Below are positions 26,001 through 34,487 of a stretch of 64,000 nucleotides of DNA, piece by piece. Numbering within the stretch: the stretch's first letter is position 1; the number at the start of each line of letters is the position of its first letter. The notes beneath the pieces were generated by a model, which saw only the letters and a program-made list of their open reading frames with translations, was not told the DNA's origin and ran no database searches. Where the stretch lies: positions 806,001 to 870,000 of the forward strand of contig CAWGLW010000006.1 of NCBI GenBank assembly GCA_963823525.1, given 5' to 3'. The DNA is from CAWGLW01 sp963823525. Its GTDB lineage: Bacteria > Pseudomonadota > Gammaproteobacteria > Steroidobacterales > Steroidobacteraceae. The translations under genes and the position numbers were made by a program.

Positions 26001-26486
26001 ATGAGCAAGACGAAGAGCACGGCTGACATGTGTGACGAGCATGGCGACCAGGTCGAGGTTTGCGAACCGATATTTCGCAGTTACGGCGGGCGCAGTGCGT
26101 TTGGTGGGCCGATCAGCACGGTACGGTGTTTTGAAGACAATTCGCTGGTCAAGGAAGCCGTTGGTTCACCCGGTCATGGACACGTCCTGGTGGTCGATGG
26201 CGGGGGTTCGCGCCGATGCTCGCTGTTTGGCGATATGCTCGGCGATGCGGCCGTCAAGAACGGGTGGTCCGGGGTGATCGTGCATGGCTGTATTCGGGAC
26301 TCGGTGGCGCTGGGCCGCCTGGACCTGGGACTGCGCGCGCTCGGGACGCTGCCAAGAAAGACCGAAAAGCGCGGTGAGGGTCAGCGCGACGTGCCGATCC
26401 GCTTCGCCGGTGTTCAGTTCGTGCCGGGCGATTTCGTCTATGCCGACGAAGACGGCATCATTGTCTCGAAACAGGCCTTGACCTGA
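26001..26486 (+). CDS. rraA: Regulator of ribonuclease E activity A
   Basis: The 161-residue protein belongs to the RraA family. DMCDEHGDQVEV, FGGPISTVRCFEDNSLVKE, GHVLVVDGGGSRRCSLFGDM and VIVHGCIRDS are characteristic, and GDFVYADEDGIIVS closes the domain. In E. coli, RraA binds RNase E and inhibits RNA decay; some relatives are instead oxaloacetate decarboxylase/aldolases. The start ATG 26001 gives the standard family length; the open frame upstream contains the hsp20 terminator and is not coding. yggX follows after 16 bases, suggesting one transcript. Confidence 0.93.
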   Translation: MSKTKSTADMCDEHGDQVEVCEPIFRSYGGRSAFGGPISTVRCFEDNSLVKEAVGSPGHGHVLVVDGGGSRRCSLFGDMLGDAAVKNGWSGVIVHGCIRDSVALGRLDLGLRALGTLPRKTEKRGEGQRDVPIRFAGVQFVPGDFVYADEDGIIVSKQALT

Positions 26487-26502
26487 AACGCGGAGCGATG
26501 CG

Positions 26503-26778
26503 ATGAGCAGAAAAGTCTTCTGCAGTTATCTGCAACGCGAGGCCGAGGGCCTTGCTCGAATCCCCTACCCCGGCGATCTGGGAAAGAGAATCTACGAGAA
26601 CATCTCGCAGGAAGCCTGGCAGCAGTGGGTCAATCACCAGACCATGCTGATCAACGAGTACCGACTCACGCCGATCGAACCCAAGGCGCGTCAGTTCCTC
26701 GTCGAGGAGATGGAGAAATTCCTCTTCGGTGGGGGTGCGGAAAAGCCCGGCGATTACGTCGAGCCTGAGTCCGGCTGA
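26503..26778 (+). CDS. yggX: Fe(2+)-trafficking protein YggX
   Basis: The 91-residue protein is a close match to YggX in length and motifs: RKVFCSYLQREAEGLAR with the single conserved Cys7 region, PYPGDLGKRIYENIS, AWQQWVNHQTMLINEYRL and FLVEEMEKFLFG. YggX protects Fe-S clusters from oxidative damage and affects iron availability. In enteric bacteria the gene directly follows mutY; here it follows rraA and is convergent with DUF423, overlapping it by 25 bases. That is a local rearrangement of a common gene pair. Confidence 0.95.
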   Translation: MSRKVFCSYLQREAEGLARIPYPGDLGKRIYENISQEAWQQWVNHQTMLINEYRLTPIEPKARQFLVEEMEKFLFGGGAEKPGDYVEPESG

Positions 26779-27182
26779 CTGCGCATCCGCCAGCCGTGCA
26801 CGCCGAGCAGCAGCCAGGCCGCCATGAAAGAAAATCCGCCGATCGGTGCCACCATGCCCAGGCCCCTCGGAAAGCCCGCCGTGAGCAGATAGATTGAACC
26901 GGAAAATAGCAACACACCCACCAGCATCAGGCGCGCCGACCAGCGCAGCGCCGACGACTCGCCGCTGACCGCGGCGATGACGCCGAGCAGTACGAGACCG
27001 ATTGCGTGCAATTGATGGTAAAGCACGCCGCTGCGAAAACTCACCAGGCGGGCAGGATCCAGTCGATCCTGCAACAGGTGGGTCCCGAAAGCGCCCAACA
27101 CAATCGCAAGCACCATCAGCACCGAACCGGTCACGATACCGAATCGTGACAACGACGGTTCGGACACGGTCGACTCACTCAT
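26754..27182 (-). CDS. DUF423 (YgdD-like) inner-membrane protein
   Basis: The 142-residue protein has four transmembrane helices. LAIVLGAFGTHLLQDRLD near the N-terminus, a YHQLHAIGLVLLGV segment and GGFSFMAAWLLLGV at the C-terminus mark DUF423. The family has no established function. Its 3' end overlaps yggX by 25 bases in convergent orientation, so the C-terminal codons are shared with the opposite gene. Confidence 0.85.
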   Translation of the reverse strand: MSESTVSEPSLSRFGIVTGSVLMVLAIVLGAFGTHLLQDRLDPARLVSFRSGVLYHQLHAIGLVLLGVIAAVSGESSALRWSARLMLVGVLLFSGSIYLLTAGFPRGLGMVAPIGGFSFMAAWLLLGVHGWRMRSQPDSGST

Positions 27183-27266
27183 TGCAGGGGCTCCATTTCA
27201 GAGGTGGGGTCGTCCTGCGCCCGGCCCGATCGTCATGCCAGACGCTCGAGCGCAGCGCGGCGCTGC

Positions 27267-28421
27267 TCAGCGGCCCCACTGCACGGCAGCGGCACCGGTT
27301 GCGCGACTCAAGAGTACCTCGATCGGCCGCGGCAGGCCGATCCTGACCGGCTCGCGCACATCGTACCAGCGGTAACGATCATCATCGCGCAGACCCGGCG
27401 CTTTGCCGAGACAGCGTACCTGCAACGGTTGCAGCTCGTAATCAAAATGACTGAACGCGTGACTGATGGCCTCTCCGCGCCACAACGGGCCCGCCCCCGA
27501 GAGGTATTCATCGCACCACTGACGCGCATGAGCACGGGTCGGGAACTCGGGCAGGGCCCACAGGCCACCCCAGATGCCGGCCGGCTGTCGATGTTCGAGC
27601 AGTACCTTGTTTTCACCGCGCAGTGCCAGCACGACCCAGGCCTGGCGTTGCGGCCTCGCCCGTCTCGGTCTGGGCGTGGGCAGTCGATCCTGGCGATTCT
27701 CGGCACGTGCGACACAACTCACCTGCAGCGGACACAACAGGCAGGCGGGTCTGCCACGGCTGCACAGCGTCGCACCGAGGTCCATGATGGCCTGCGTATA
27801 CTCCCCCACCCGTGATTCGGGCGTGCAACGCTCGGCCAGAACCCACAGGCGTTTCTGCACGGCGGCCGAGCCCGGATAGCCTTCGATGCCGAAGTGCCGG
27901 CTCAATACGCGCTTGACGTTGCCATCGAGAATCGCGTGCCGGTCGCCATGAGCCAGCGCCAGTATGGCTGCGGCCGTCGATCGGCCGATGCCGGGCAGTT
28001 GCCGCAGCGCGTCGATGTCCCGCGGTATCACACCGTTCGAGTTCGTGTTGAGCTGCTGCGCCGCCCGGTGGAGGTTGCGTGCACGCGCGTAGTAGCCGAG
28101 CCCCGACCACAAGTGCAGGACTTCGTCGAGCGGCGCCGCGGCCAGTGACTGCAAGTCCGGGAATCTCTCCGTAAACGCCAGAAAGTAGGGAACCACCGTT
28201 GCAACCTGCGTCTGCTGCAACATGACCTCCGATACCCAGACGCGATACGGTGCGGGGTCCGTCTGCCACGGCAGGTCCTTGCGCCCTGCCGATTCAAACC
28301 AGTCAAGCAGTCGCGCCGAGACGGACACGACGGGTGCGCGGTTGTCGCCGCCGGCCCCGCGCGGCTCAGGAACAGACGAGGGGCGTGTCGGCGCCGACGC
28401 GGCAGCCATCCGGATAACCAT
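27267..28421 (-). CDS. mutY: A/G-specific adenine DNA glycosylase
   Basis: The 384-residue enzyme removes adenine mispaired with 8-oxoguanine. The catalytic domain has WVSEVMLQQTQV with the catalytic Glu, the helix-hairpin-helix LRQLPGIGRSTAAAI with the downstream DGNVKRVLSR Asp, and the [4Fe-4S] cysteines CSRGRPACLLCPLQVSC. The C-terminal MutT-like domain (from about residue 250) recognises 8-oxoG. Start ATG 28421 has a GGAAG site upstream; ATG 28409 is an alternative. About 30 Pro/Ala-rich residues precede the core. yggX is 0.5 kb downstream on the other strand rather than directly behind. Confidence 0.93.
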   Translation of the reverse strand: MVIRMAAASAPTRPSSVPEPRGAGGDNRAPVVSVSARLLDWFESAGRKDLPWQTDPAPYRVWVSEVMLQQTQVATVVPYFLAFTERFPDLQSLAAAPLDEVLHLWSGLGYYARARNLHRAAQQLNTNSNGVIPRDIDALRQLPGIGRSTAAAILALAHGDRHAILDGNVKRVLSRHFGIEGYPGSAAVQKRLWVLAERCTPESRVGEYTQAIMDLGATLCSRGRPACLLCPLQVSCVARAENRQDRLPTPRPRRARPQRQAWVVLALRGENKVLLEHRQPAGIWGGLWALPEFPTRAHARQWCDEYLSGAGPLWRGEAISHAFSHFDYELQPLQVRCLGKAPGLRDDDRYRWYDVREPVRIGLPRPIEVLLSRATGAAAVQWGR

Positions 28422-28492
28422 ACTGCTTCCAGTATTCCACCAAGCCAATTCGCTCGGCCAGCGCAGCAAAGCGCGGGTCTTCTCGCAGGGCC

Positions 28493-30189
28493 TTACTTTC
28501 GTTTCATCCAGATCGCACTGAAGTCCCACTCGTCCAACCAGGCTCTGCTGTCAGCCTCGAGCGCCTGCTGCATGACCTCAAAGGCCACGTCCAGAGCGCC
28601 CAGCTGCATGTAAGCCGTAATCAGGTTCTCCTGTTCAATCACTTTCGGGTCGATCGCCCGCATGTCGGCGACGGCTTGCGGACGCAGCGCCGGGTCCTTG
28701 AGCGCATCGACAAAGCCATCCGCGTAGTCGCGCAAGCCTTCGGGCCACTCGGTCATGGCCTCCTGGCGAACCAATTCGCGCACTGTGTCCCATTCGCCGC
28801 GGCGCTCGGCGACCGGATTTCTACGCCGACATTGACCTTGCTGAGCCCCAGTTCTTCCGACAGTTGCGTAAAATGCAGCGCCCGTTCGTCGTCGCCCTTG
28901 AGCAGGTACACATTTGCAAGGTTTGCAGCGATTACCGGGGAACTCGGATCGAGATTCTGGGCTTTGGTGGCCTGCTCGAGTGCCGCGTCGATACGACCGA
29001 CTCTGGCCAGCAACAGCGAATACCAGTGATGCGGCGTCGCCTCGTTCGGCTCGAGCGCGATGGCGAAGAAGAAGCCGGATTCGGCGTCGAGCAGGTTGCC
29101 ACGATCGGCGTTGATCTGCGCCAGCACGGCGTGCGCCTCACCGATGTTCGGATCGAGTGTGAGTGCCTTGCGCGCCGATTCTTCCGCGAGCCGGATCATC
29201 TCCGCCGCGTCGCCCTTTTCTTTGCTGTATCCCGGAAGAATCACGTAGGCCGACGCCAGGGCGGCATAGGCACGGGCGAACGACGGGTCATGGCCAATCG
29301 CCGCCTGGTAGAGCTCGATCGAGCGCCGGATGTTCTCTTCACCCCGCCGCTTCCAGATCGCTCGGCCCTGCAGATACAGTTGGTACGCTTCGACGTTCTG
29401 TGTCGGTGCCTTGTCGCGCTGAGTTGCGACCTGCTCCTCGGGCGCGAGATCGATGCGCAGCTTGTCGACGATCGCGGCGGCAATTTCATCCTGCACCTGG
29501 AAGATATCCGCGAGCTGCCGCTCGTAGGTCTCCGACCAGACATGAAACCCCGTGCTGGTATCGATCAGCTGCGCGGTAATGCGGACCTGGTCCCCGGCCT
29601 GGCGCACGCTACCCTCAAGGACGGTGTCGACACCGAGTTCCTTGCCGACTTCGCGAATGTCGATATTGCGTCCCTTGTAAGCAAAGGAGGAGGTCCGCGA
29701 GGCCACCTGAAGACCGGGGATGCGAGCCAGCAGGTTCAGCAGTTCCTCGGACATGCCATCGCTGAAATAGTCCCTGGACGGGTCGCCGCTCAGGTTCGTA
29801 AACGGCAACACAGCGATCGAGTCGCCCATGCCGACCGCGTGCGCCCGGCCGAGACCCCGTTCGAAGAGCAGGTAGCCGAGGCCGACCATGGCGATGATCA
29901 CGGCCACCGCGAACGCCGTGCGCAGCTTGATGCGCGAAGACTGGGTTTCCCTGGCGATGGGTTCCGTACGCTGGATGCCCTCCGGGCCCACATCGAAGAT
30001 CCAGGCCAGCACCATCGCGATCGGAAAACCGATCAGCAGGAAGACCACGATGAAAGTCATGGCCCATTCGGGAACATAAAGCGCCGGCAGGATGACCGAC
30101 GAGGCCTCGGTGACGGCCCACGCAATCGCGCCGTAGGCGATCGCGACCCGGCCTACCCGTCGACGCTTGATTTCCGCAAGAAAAGCCAT
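28493..30189 (-). pseudogene. Membrane-anchored TolB-N-like/TPR protein, interrupted by a single-base frameshift
   Basis: The intact reading encodes about 565 residues: an N-terminal IKRRRVGRVAIAYG segment, two or three transmembrane helices to about residue 120, then a TolB-N-like domain (SIAVLPFTNLSGDP, YFSDGMSEELLNLLA) and TPR repeats. After residue about 459 the frame shifts at 28810-28815 and the first frame stops at 28753. The correct continuation (RRGEWDTVRELVRQEAM and on) runs in the neighbouring frame to a stop at 28493. One lost G in a G run would explain it. This architecture follows adenylate-cyclase-type and CadC-type sensor proteins. Sequencing error, decay or phase variation are all possible. 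Confidence 0.8.
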
Positions 30190-30326
30190 TCTGACCCCAG
30201 CCAGCGAGCCGAACCCATTGTCTCCGTGGACCCCCGGGGCCTCACTGCTACGACAGCAACAATGGCCGCGTCGTTCCCCGGTTCACGAACATTGTCACAG
30301 ATTTGGGTTGCGCAGGGGCAATCGCC

Positions 30327-31257
30327 TCAATCGCGGCAGACGCTCACATCGCCATTCAGCGTCTTGACCCGGATCCTGGCCGTGCCCAGTCCCTCGCGAA
30401 AACGCAACTCGCGGCCCGGTGCATATTCACTGGTACGCCTGGCTGTCTGGTTGAAAGCAGTTGCGGATCTCGCCGTTAAAGCTCGAGACGTCGAACTCCG
30501 CATTCACATCGCCCCTCAGGTCGATCCGCACGTCGCCCGAGATACTCTCGACGTCGAGCCTGGCATCGCTCGACAACGTGCTGGCCATCTCGAGATCGCC
30601 GCTGGTCGACCGCAGCCTCGACCGGGTCGTCGTGCCGGTCCTCATTTGAATATCGCCGCTGACCGTGTTCGCATTGATTTCCCCGGCCACATTGGACAGC
30701 TCCGCGTCGCCACTGACCGTCGTGATCGTGAAAATCCCGCTGGCACCCGACCCGGTCAACACGACGTCGCCACTGACCGTCTTGCATTCGATTTCGTTGG
30801 CGGTATCGCCTGCCTCGATGTCACCGCTGACCGTCTGCAGGCGTTGCGCACCACTGACGTCACGAACGGTGATGTCGGCACTGACGGTGTTGATCGCGAC
30901 ACTGCTGCCGACCGGCACACGAATACGAAGGTCGGAGGCTTCCACGCCACGCGATCGCTCGGGCATCACGACCTTGATATGAGTCACTTTGCCCGAAGTC
31001 TCGAACTCCAGGCGCTCGCTGCCCTTGCCGAGTTCACCGCTTACCTCTACCTCACTGCGCTCCCAGCCTCTGATTTCAACGGTTCCAGAGGTATTCGTCA
31101 CCTCCACGTGGCCGGACGGATCGGCATTGCGCAGCTCATCGATACGGCTGCCGGCACTGGCCGGGAACGCGCTGGCCAGTAAGGCGATACCGCACAGCGA
31201 CAACTGCGCGAAGCGACCGGCGCCGGCTGAGATAAAAGCGCGGGAAGGGATGCTCAT
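30327..31257 (-). pseudogene. Exported DUF4097 beta-helix-like protein with a single-base frameshift near the 3' end
   Basis: The protein has a signal peptide (to about SAFPASA, residue 35) and a repetitive DUF4097 body in which VSGD or SGDV recurs every 15-20 residues, giving a stacked beta-strand adhesin-like fold. In the first frame it stops at 30427 after 276 residues. At 30449-30456 one extra T in TGCTTTCAACC shifts the frame; the neighbouring frame continues smoothly with RTSEYAPGRELRFREG and the family's typical ending LNGDVSVCRD, stopping at 30327. Its ATG overlaps the preceding anti-sigma gene stop by 4 bases. It may be a cell-envelope target of the sigma factor. Confidence 0.8.
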
Positions 31258-31889
31258 AGTCTTGTCCTCGTCGGGTCCAGGGGCGTGACCGCCCCGTCAA
31301 TCCGGCTGAGCTGGCTGGCATTGGCGAGTACGCTCAGCTCCGCCTGATAGGTATTCAGCAGCAGTTCCTCGAGCAGCGGATCGCCGGGCCGCAGTTCGAG
31401 GGCGGAATTGATTTCACGCGTTGCACGCTGCATCTCGGCCAGGTTGGCTTCGAGCTTCTGTACGGCCGACGGCGGCATGGTATCGATGCGTTGCGCAAGC
31501 ATCGCTGCGAGTTCTCTGCGCGCCGTATCGTATTCCGCATCAAGGGCGTGAGCCGGACCGAAGGCCGCCGGCATCGCGAAGAGGCCTGGCGGCTCTGTAA
31601 CCGGGGGCGGCGCTGCCGCTATATGAGCCGCGTCCCGGTTGATCAGCGTGGCGGTCAGCAGCGATGAGACGGTAACCAGCACCACGGCGGCCGCCAGCTG
31701 CCAGAACCACCTTCGCGCCGATGGATGTCGGGCTGAACGGGACTCCGGCGGGACGGTATCCGCCGTCGTGCCCGCCAGAAGCTGAGCCTCGATGGCCGGC
31801 CAGAGCTCGCGCGCCGGTTCAACCGTGCGCGGAAGTTCCTCGAGCATGCGCGTCAGGCGCTGCTCACGGTCGCGGATCGAGTCACTCAT
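31254..31889 (-). CDS. Single-pass membrane protein, probable anti-sigma factor
   Basis: The 211-residue protein has a cytoplasmic N-terminus of about 60 residues beginning MSDSIRDREQRLTRMLEELP, one transmembrane helix at about residues 62-83 (QLAAAVVLVTVSSLLTATLI) and a periplasmic helical part containing a long coiled-coil-like stretch (AEYDTARRELAAMLAQRI, ELRPGDPLLEELLLNTYQ). I see no zinc-binding ZAS motif. It overlaps the ECF sigma gene by 8 bases and the DUF4097 gene by 4, so it is very likely the cognate membrane anti-sigma factor. Confidence 0.75.
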   Translation of the reverse strand: MSDSIRDREQRLTRMLEELPRTVEPARELWPAIEAQLLAGTTADTVPPESRSARHPSARRWFWQLAAAVVLVTVSSLLTATLINRDAAHIAAAPPPVTEPPGLFAMPAAFGPAHALDAEYDTARRELAAMLAQRIDTMPPSAVQKLEANLAEMQRATREINSALELRPGDPLLEELLLNTYQAELSVLANASQLSRIDGAVTPLDPTRTRL

Positions 31890-32520
31890 GACCTCTGCCC
31901 TCCTGCTGCTCGAGGCGGTCGCTCAAAAGGCGCCGTGCGCGGTGCAATTGTGCCTTGCAGGTCCCGGCGGCAATTCCGAGCATCGCCCCTGTTTCCTCGT
32001 GCGTGTATCCATAGACGCCCGCCAGGATCAGCACGTGCCTGGCTCCCGCCGGCAGTGCCGCGATGGCCGCCTCGAGATCCCTGGCTTCGCCCGGATCATC
32101 GACATGGACGTTGGCGGGCGAGTCAGTCATTGAACCATCCACCGATGCCTCCTTGCCCAGGACCTCGCTCCGACGCCGGCCCTGCGCCAGCACCGCGTTC
32201 ACCGCGATGCGGTGCAGCCAGGTGGCAAATCGGCTGCGCGCCTGGAAACGCCCGAGATTGCGCCAGGCCTGCACGAAAGCTTCCTGTGTGCAGTCTTCTG
32301 CCGTAGCCGGGTTTGCTGTCATTCTCAAACAAAGTCCGTATACCTTTCCCACATGAAGGCGGTAGAGCTGCTCGAACGCTCGCGACGAGCCCGCCACCGC
32401 CGCCTCCACAAGCGCCCGCTCATCGGCCCGCTGTCGTGCCCGCTCAAGATCGTCCTTGGCAACCGCCTCGTTCAATACGCACCTCGGTGCTTTCCAGGGC
32501 CCTGTTGCCCGGCAGGCCAT
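31882..32520 (-). CDS. ECF RNA polymerase sigma factor
   Basis: The 212-residue protein has sigma region 2 (YRLHVGKVYGLCLRMTANPA, CTQEAFVQAWRNLGRF, FATWLHRIAVNAVL) and region 4 (LPAGARHVLILAGVYGYTHE, AGTCKAQLHRARRLL), linked by a short acidic segment. It belongs to the RpoE-like ECF group. The listed ATG at 32520 gives a 15-residue unconserved leader; a TTG at 32475 preceded by GAGGTG may be the real start. It heads a tightly overlapping operon with its anti-sigma and a DUF4097 protein. Confidence 0.9.
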   Translation of the reverse strand: MACRATGPWKAPRCVLNEAVAKDDLERARQRADERALVEAAVAGSSRAFEQLYRLHVGKVYGLCLRMTANPATAEDCTQEAFVQAWRNLGRFQARSRFATWLHRIAVNAVLAQGRRRSEVLGKEASVDGSMTDSPANVHVDDPGEARDLEAAIAALPAGARHVLILAGVYGYTHEETGAMLGIAAGTCKAQLHRARRLLSDRLEQQEGRGHE

Positions 32521-32619
32521 CCTACACAGCCTGCCCGGGACCTGGCGGCTGACCGCGGCGAATCGCCCTCTTGCGTATTAAGATGCGCCGAAGACCTGGA
32601 AGGTTTGTGGGAGGCCACA

Positions 32620-33411
32620 ATGCAATCAGCCGTCGGCATCGCCCGGCAGGGCGCCGTCGCGACCGTGATCCTGTCCCGGCCAGAGGCCCGCAACGCCGTG
32701 GACCCGGCCACGGCCGCGGCGCTGGCCGAGGCTTTCGCGAGCATTGAGCGCGACGAATCGATCCGCGCTGCAGTTCTCTGGGGTGCCGGCGGTACGTTTT
32801 GCGCCGGCGCAGACCTGCGGGCAGTCGCGGGCGGGTGGAGTGCGGACCGGTTGCAGCCGCCCTCGGGCGCTGCCGACGACGGCTTCGGCCCGATGGGGCC
32901 GACGCGCCTGCGCATGAGCAAGCCCGTCATCGCCGCGATCGCCGGTCACGCGGTAGCCGGCGGGCTGGAGCTGGCCCTGTGGTGCCACCTCCGTGTCGTC
33001 GAGGAAACCGCGACCCTGGGCGTGTTCTGCCGCCGCTTCGGCGTACCGCTGATCGATGGCGGCACGCTCCGGCTGCCGCGGCTGATCGGCGAGAGCCGTG
33101 CCATGGACCTGATCCTGACCGGCCGTCCGGTGGCGGCTTCGGAGGCACTGGCCATGGGTCTTGCCAACCGGGTGGTCGCACCCGGAGCCGCCCGCGAGGC
33201 GGCAGAGACCCTCGCGGCGGAGCTGGCCGCCTTCCCGCCGCGGTGCCTGCGTTCGGACCTGATGCTGGCCCGTGCACAATGGGGCGTCTCCGAGGCCCAG
33301 GCGCTGGCCAGTGAATTCGCCAGCGGGCTTGCCGTTCTGAACAGCGGCGAATCGGCCGCCGGCGCGCAGCGCTTTACGAGTGGTCAAGGCCGCTCGGGCA
33401 AGTTTGACTGA
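32620..33411 (+). CDS. Enoyl-CoA hydratase/isomerase family protein
   Basis: The 263-residue crotonase-fold protein has the EARNAVDPATAAAL start, the oxyanion-hole segment GTFCAGADLRAVA, and PVIAAIAGHAVAGGLELALWCHLRV with the second oxyanion Gly pair. In the active-site helix the usual Glu144/Glu164 pair of true hydratases is not clear (RRFGVPLIDGGT), so the reaction could be hydration, isomerisation or another CoA-thioester step. ATG 32620 follows GGGAGG. It is divergent from the sigma operon, 99 bases away. Confidence 0.88.
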   Translation: MQSAVGIARQGAVATVILSRPEARNAVDPATAAALAEAFASIERDESIRAAVLWGAGGTFCAGADLRAVAGGWSADRLQPPSGAADDGFGPMGPTRLRMSKPVIAAIAGHAVAGGLELALWCHLRVVEETATLGVFCRRFGVPLIDGGTLRLPRLIGESRAMDLILTGRPVAASEALAMGLANRVVAPGAAREAAETLAAELAAFPPRCLRSDLMLARAQWGVSEAQALASEFASGLAVLNSGESAAGAQRFTSGQGRSGKFD

Positions 33412-33498
33412 CGCCTTCTCCGAACACTCGATAACATGTAAAAACTTCCGACGGCGCGCCTTTGACGCCGCCCTCCCGGCACCTGGGGATTTATCGCC

Positions 33499-33867
33499 AT
33501 GAGTACTCACGACAAGATCAATTACGTGGAGCTTCCCGCGACTGACCTGGCGGCCACGCGGCGCTTCTTCGAAGAAGTGTTTGGCTGGACATTCGCGGAT
33601 TTCGGACCCGACTACACCGCCTTTACGAACGCGGGACTCAGGGGTGGCTTCTTTCGTTCGGACCTGCGTGCTCGAACCGCAAACGGCAGCGCGCTGGTCG
33701 TTCTCTACAGCGACGACCTGGAAGATACCCAGAGGAAGGTTGAAGCGGCAGGCGGCGTGACCTTGAAGGACGTGTTTCCCTTCCCCGGCGGCCGACGTTT
33801 TCATTTCTCGGAGCCCTCAGGCAACGAATTCGCCGTCTGGTCGGACAGGCCGGCGAGAGCGCGGTAG
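33499..33867 (+). CDS. VOC (glyoxalase/dioxygenase) family protein
   Basis: The 122-residue protein is a single glyoxalase-like unit: YVELPATDLAATRRFFEEVFGW, FTNAGLRGGFF and VTLKDVFPFPGGRRFHFSEPSGNEFAVWS. Such proteins bind a metal and act as antibiotic-resistance proteins, isomerases or dioxygenases, or simply bind ligands; this one matches the CFP-30-like VOC group. The start follows a GGGG ribosome site. It is a single gene with no informative neighbours. Confidence 0.88.
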   Translation: MSTHDKINYVELPATDLAATRRFFEEVFGWTFADFGPDYTAFTNAGLRGGFFRSDLRARTANGSALVVLYSDDLEDTQRKVEAAGGVTLKDVFPFPGGRRFHFSEPSGNEFAVWSDRPARAR

Positions 33868-33960
33868 CGTCCGGCTCTTTACACGTCACCCCCGGGCCTC
33901 GCCGTTCGACGCCTCGGCTGCTGCGTTCCGCACGGTTGAGGTGAATATCCGGGTACACGA

Positions 33961-34398
33961 ATGATTACCACACCGCATGGCTGGTTTTTCTGGGCCGTCC
34001 TGTCTGCGTGCTTTGCAGCACTAACGGCGATTTTCGCCAAGATTGGCGTACAGGACGTGGACGCCGACTTCGCCACGCTGATTCGCACGATCTTCATCGT
34101 CTTTGTTCTCGGCGCGTTCGTCTGGTACGCAGGCAAGTGGAGCGATCCACGCGGACTTTCGACGAAGACCCTGACTTTTCTGGGCTTGTCTGCGCTGGCC
34201 ACGGGCGCATCATGGGTTTGTTATTTCCGGGCGCTGCAACTCGGCGATGCGTCAAAGGTCGCACCGGTCGACAAATTCAGCCTGGTCCTGGTTGCGGTAT
34301 TTGCGTTCGCGTTTCTCGGAGAGCGCCCCTCGGGGCGAGAGTGGCTGGGCATCGCGCTTGTCGCGAGTGGTGTGCTGGTTCTTGCCATCAGGCGGTAG
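33961..34398 (+). CDS. Half-size EamA-family transporter
   Basis: The 145-residue protein carries one EamA domain: five hydrophobic helices, with ATLIRTIFIVFVLGAFVWYAG, YFRALQLGDASKVAPVDKFSLVL and a terminal GERPSGREWLGIALVASGVLVLAI. Full-length drug/metabolite transporters contain two such domains, so this one must act as a dimer. It is not a broken long gene, because the start and stop fit the domain limits. Substrate unknown. Confidence 0.88.
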   Translation: MITTPHGWFFWAVLSACFAALTAIFAKIGVQDVDADFATLIRTIFIVFVLGAFVWYAGKWSDPRGLSTKTLTFLGLSALATGASWVCYFRALQLGDASKVAPVDKFSLVLVAVFAFAFLGERPSGREWLGIALVASGVLVLAIRR

Positions 34399-34487
34399 CC
34401 CGTGCTGACCCGCCCTGGCGTGCCCGCTGCGCGGCTCAGTGAGGTCCCTGCAGCGTTGGTTGCCACCCCGGTTCACCCAGGGCCTTT

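Noticed and set aside
28864..31182. Open frame of 772 codons on the plus strand
   Set aside because: It runs antisense through the TPR and DUF4097 genes, has no recognisable domain and no plausible start context.
30427..31257. Repeated ACTGACCGT-like DNA segments in the DUF4097 gene as a CRISPR or satellite array
   Set aside because: They are irregularly spaced codons for the recurring VSGD motif, with no constant spacer length.
33961..34398. Half-size EamA protein as a truncated pseudogene
   Set aside because: It has a proper start, a complete five-helix unit and a natural end; half-size EamA proteins that dimerise are known.
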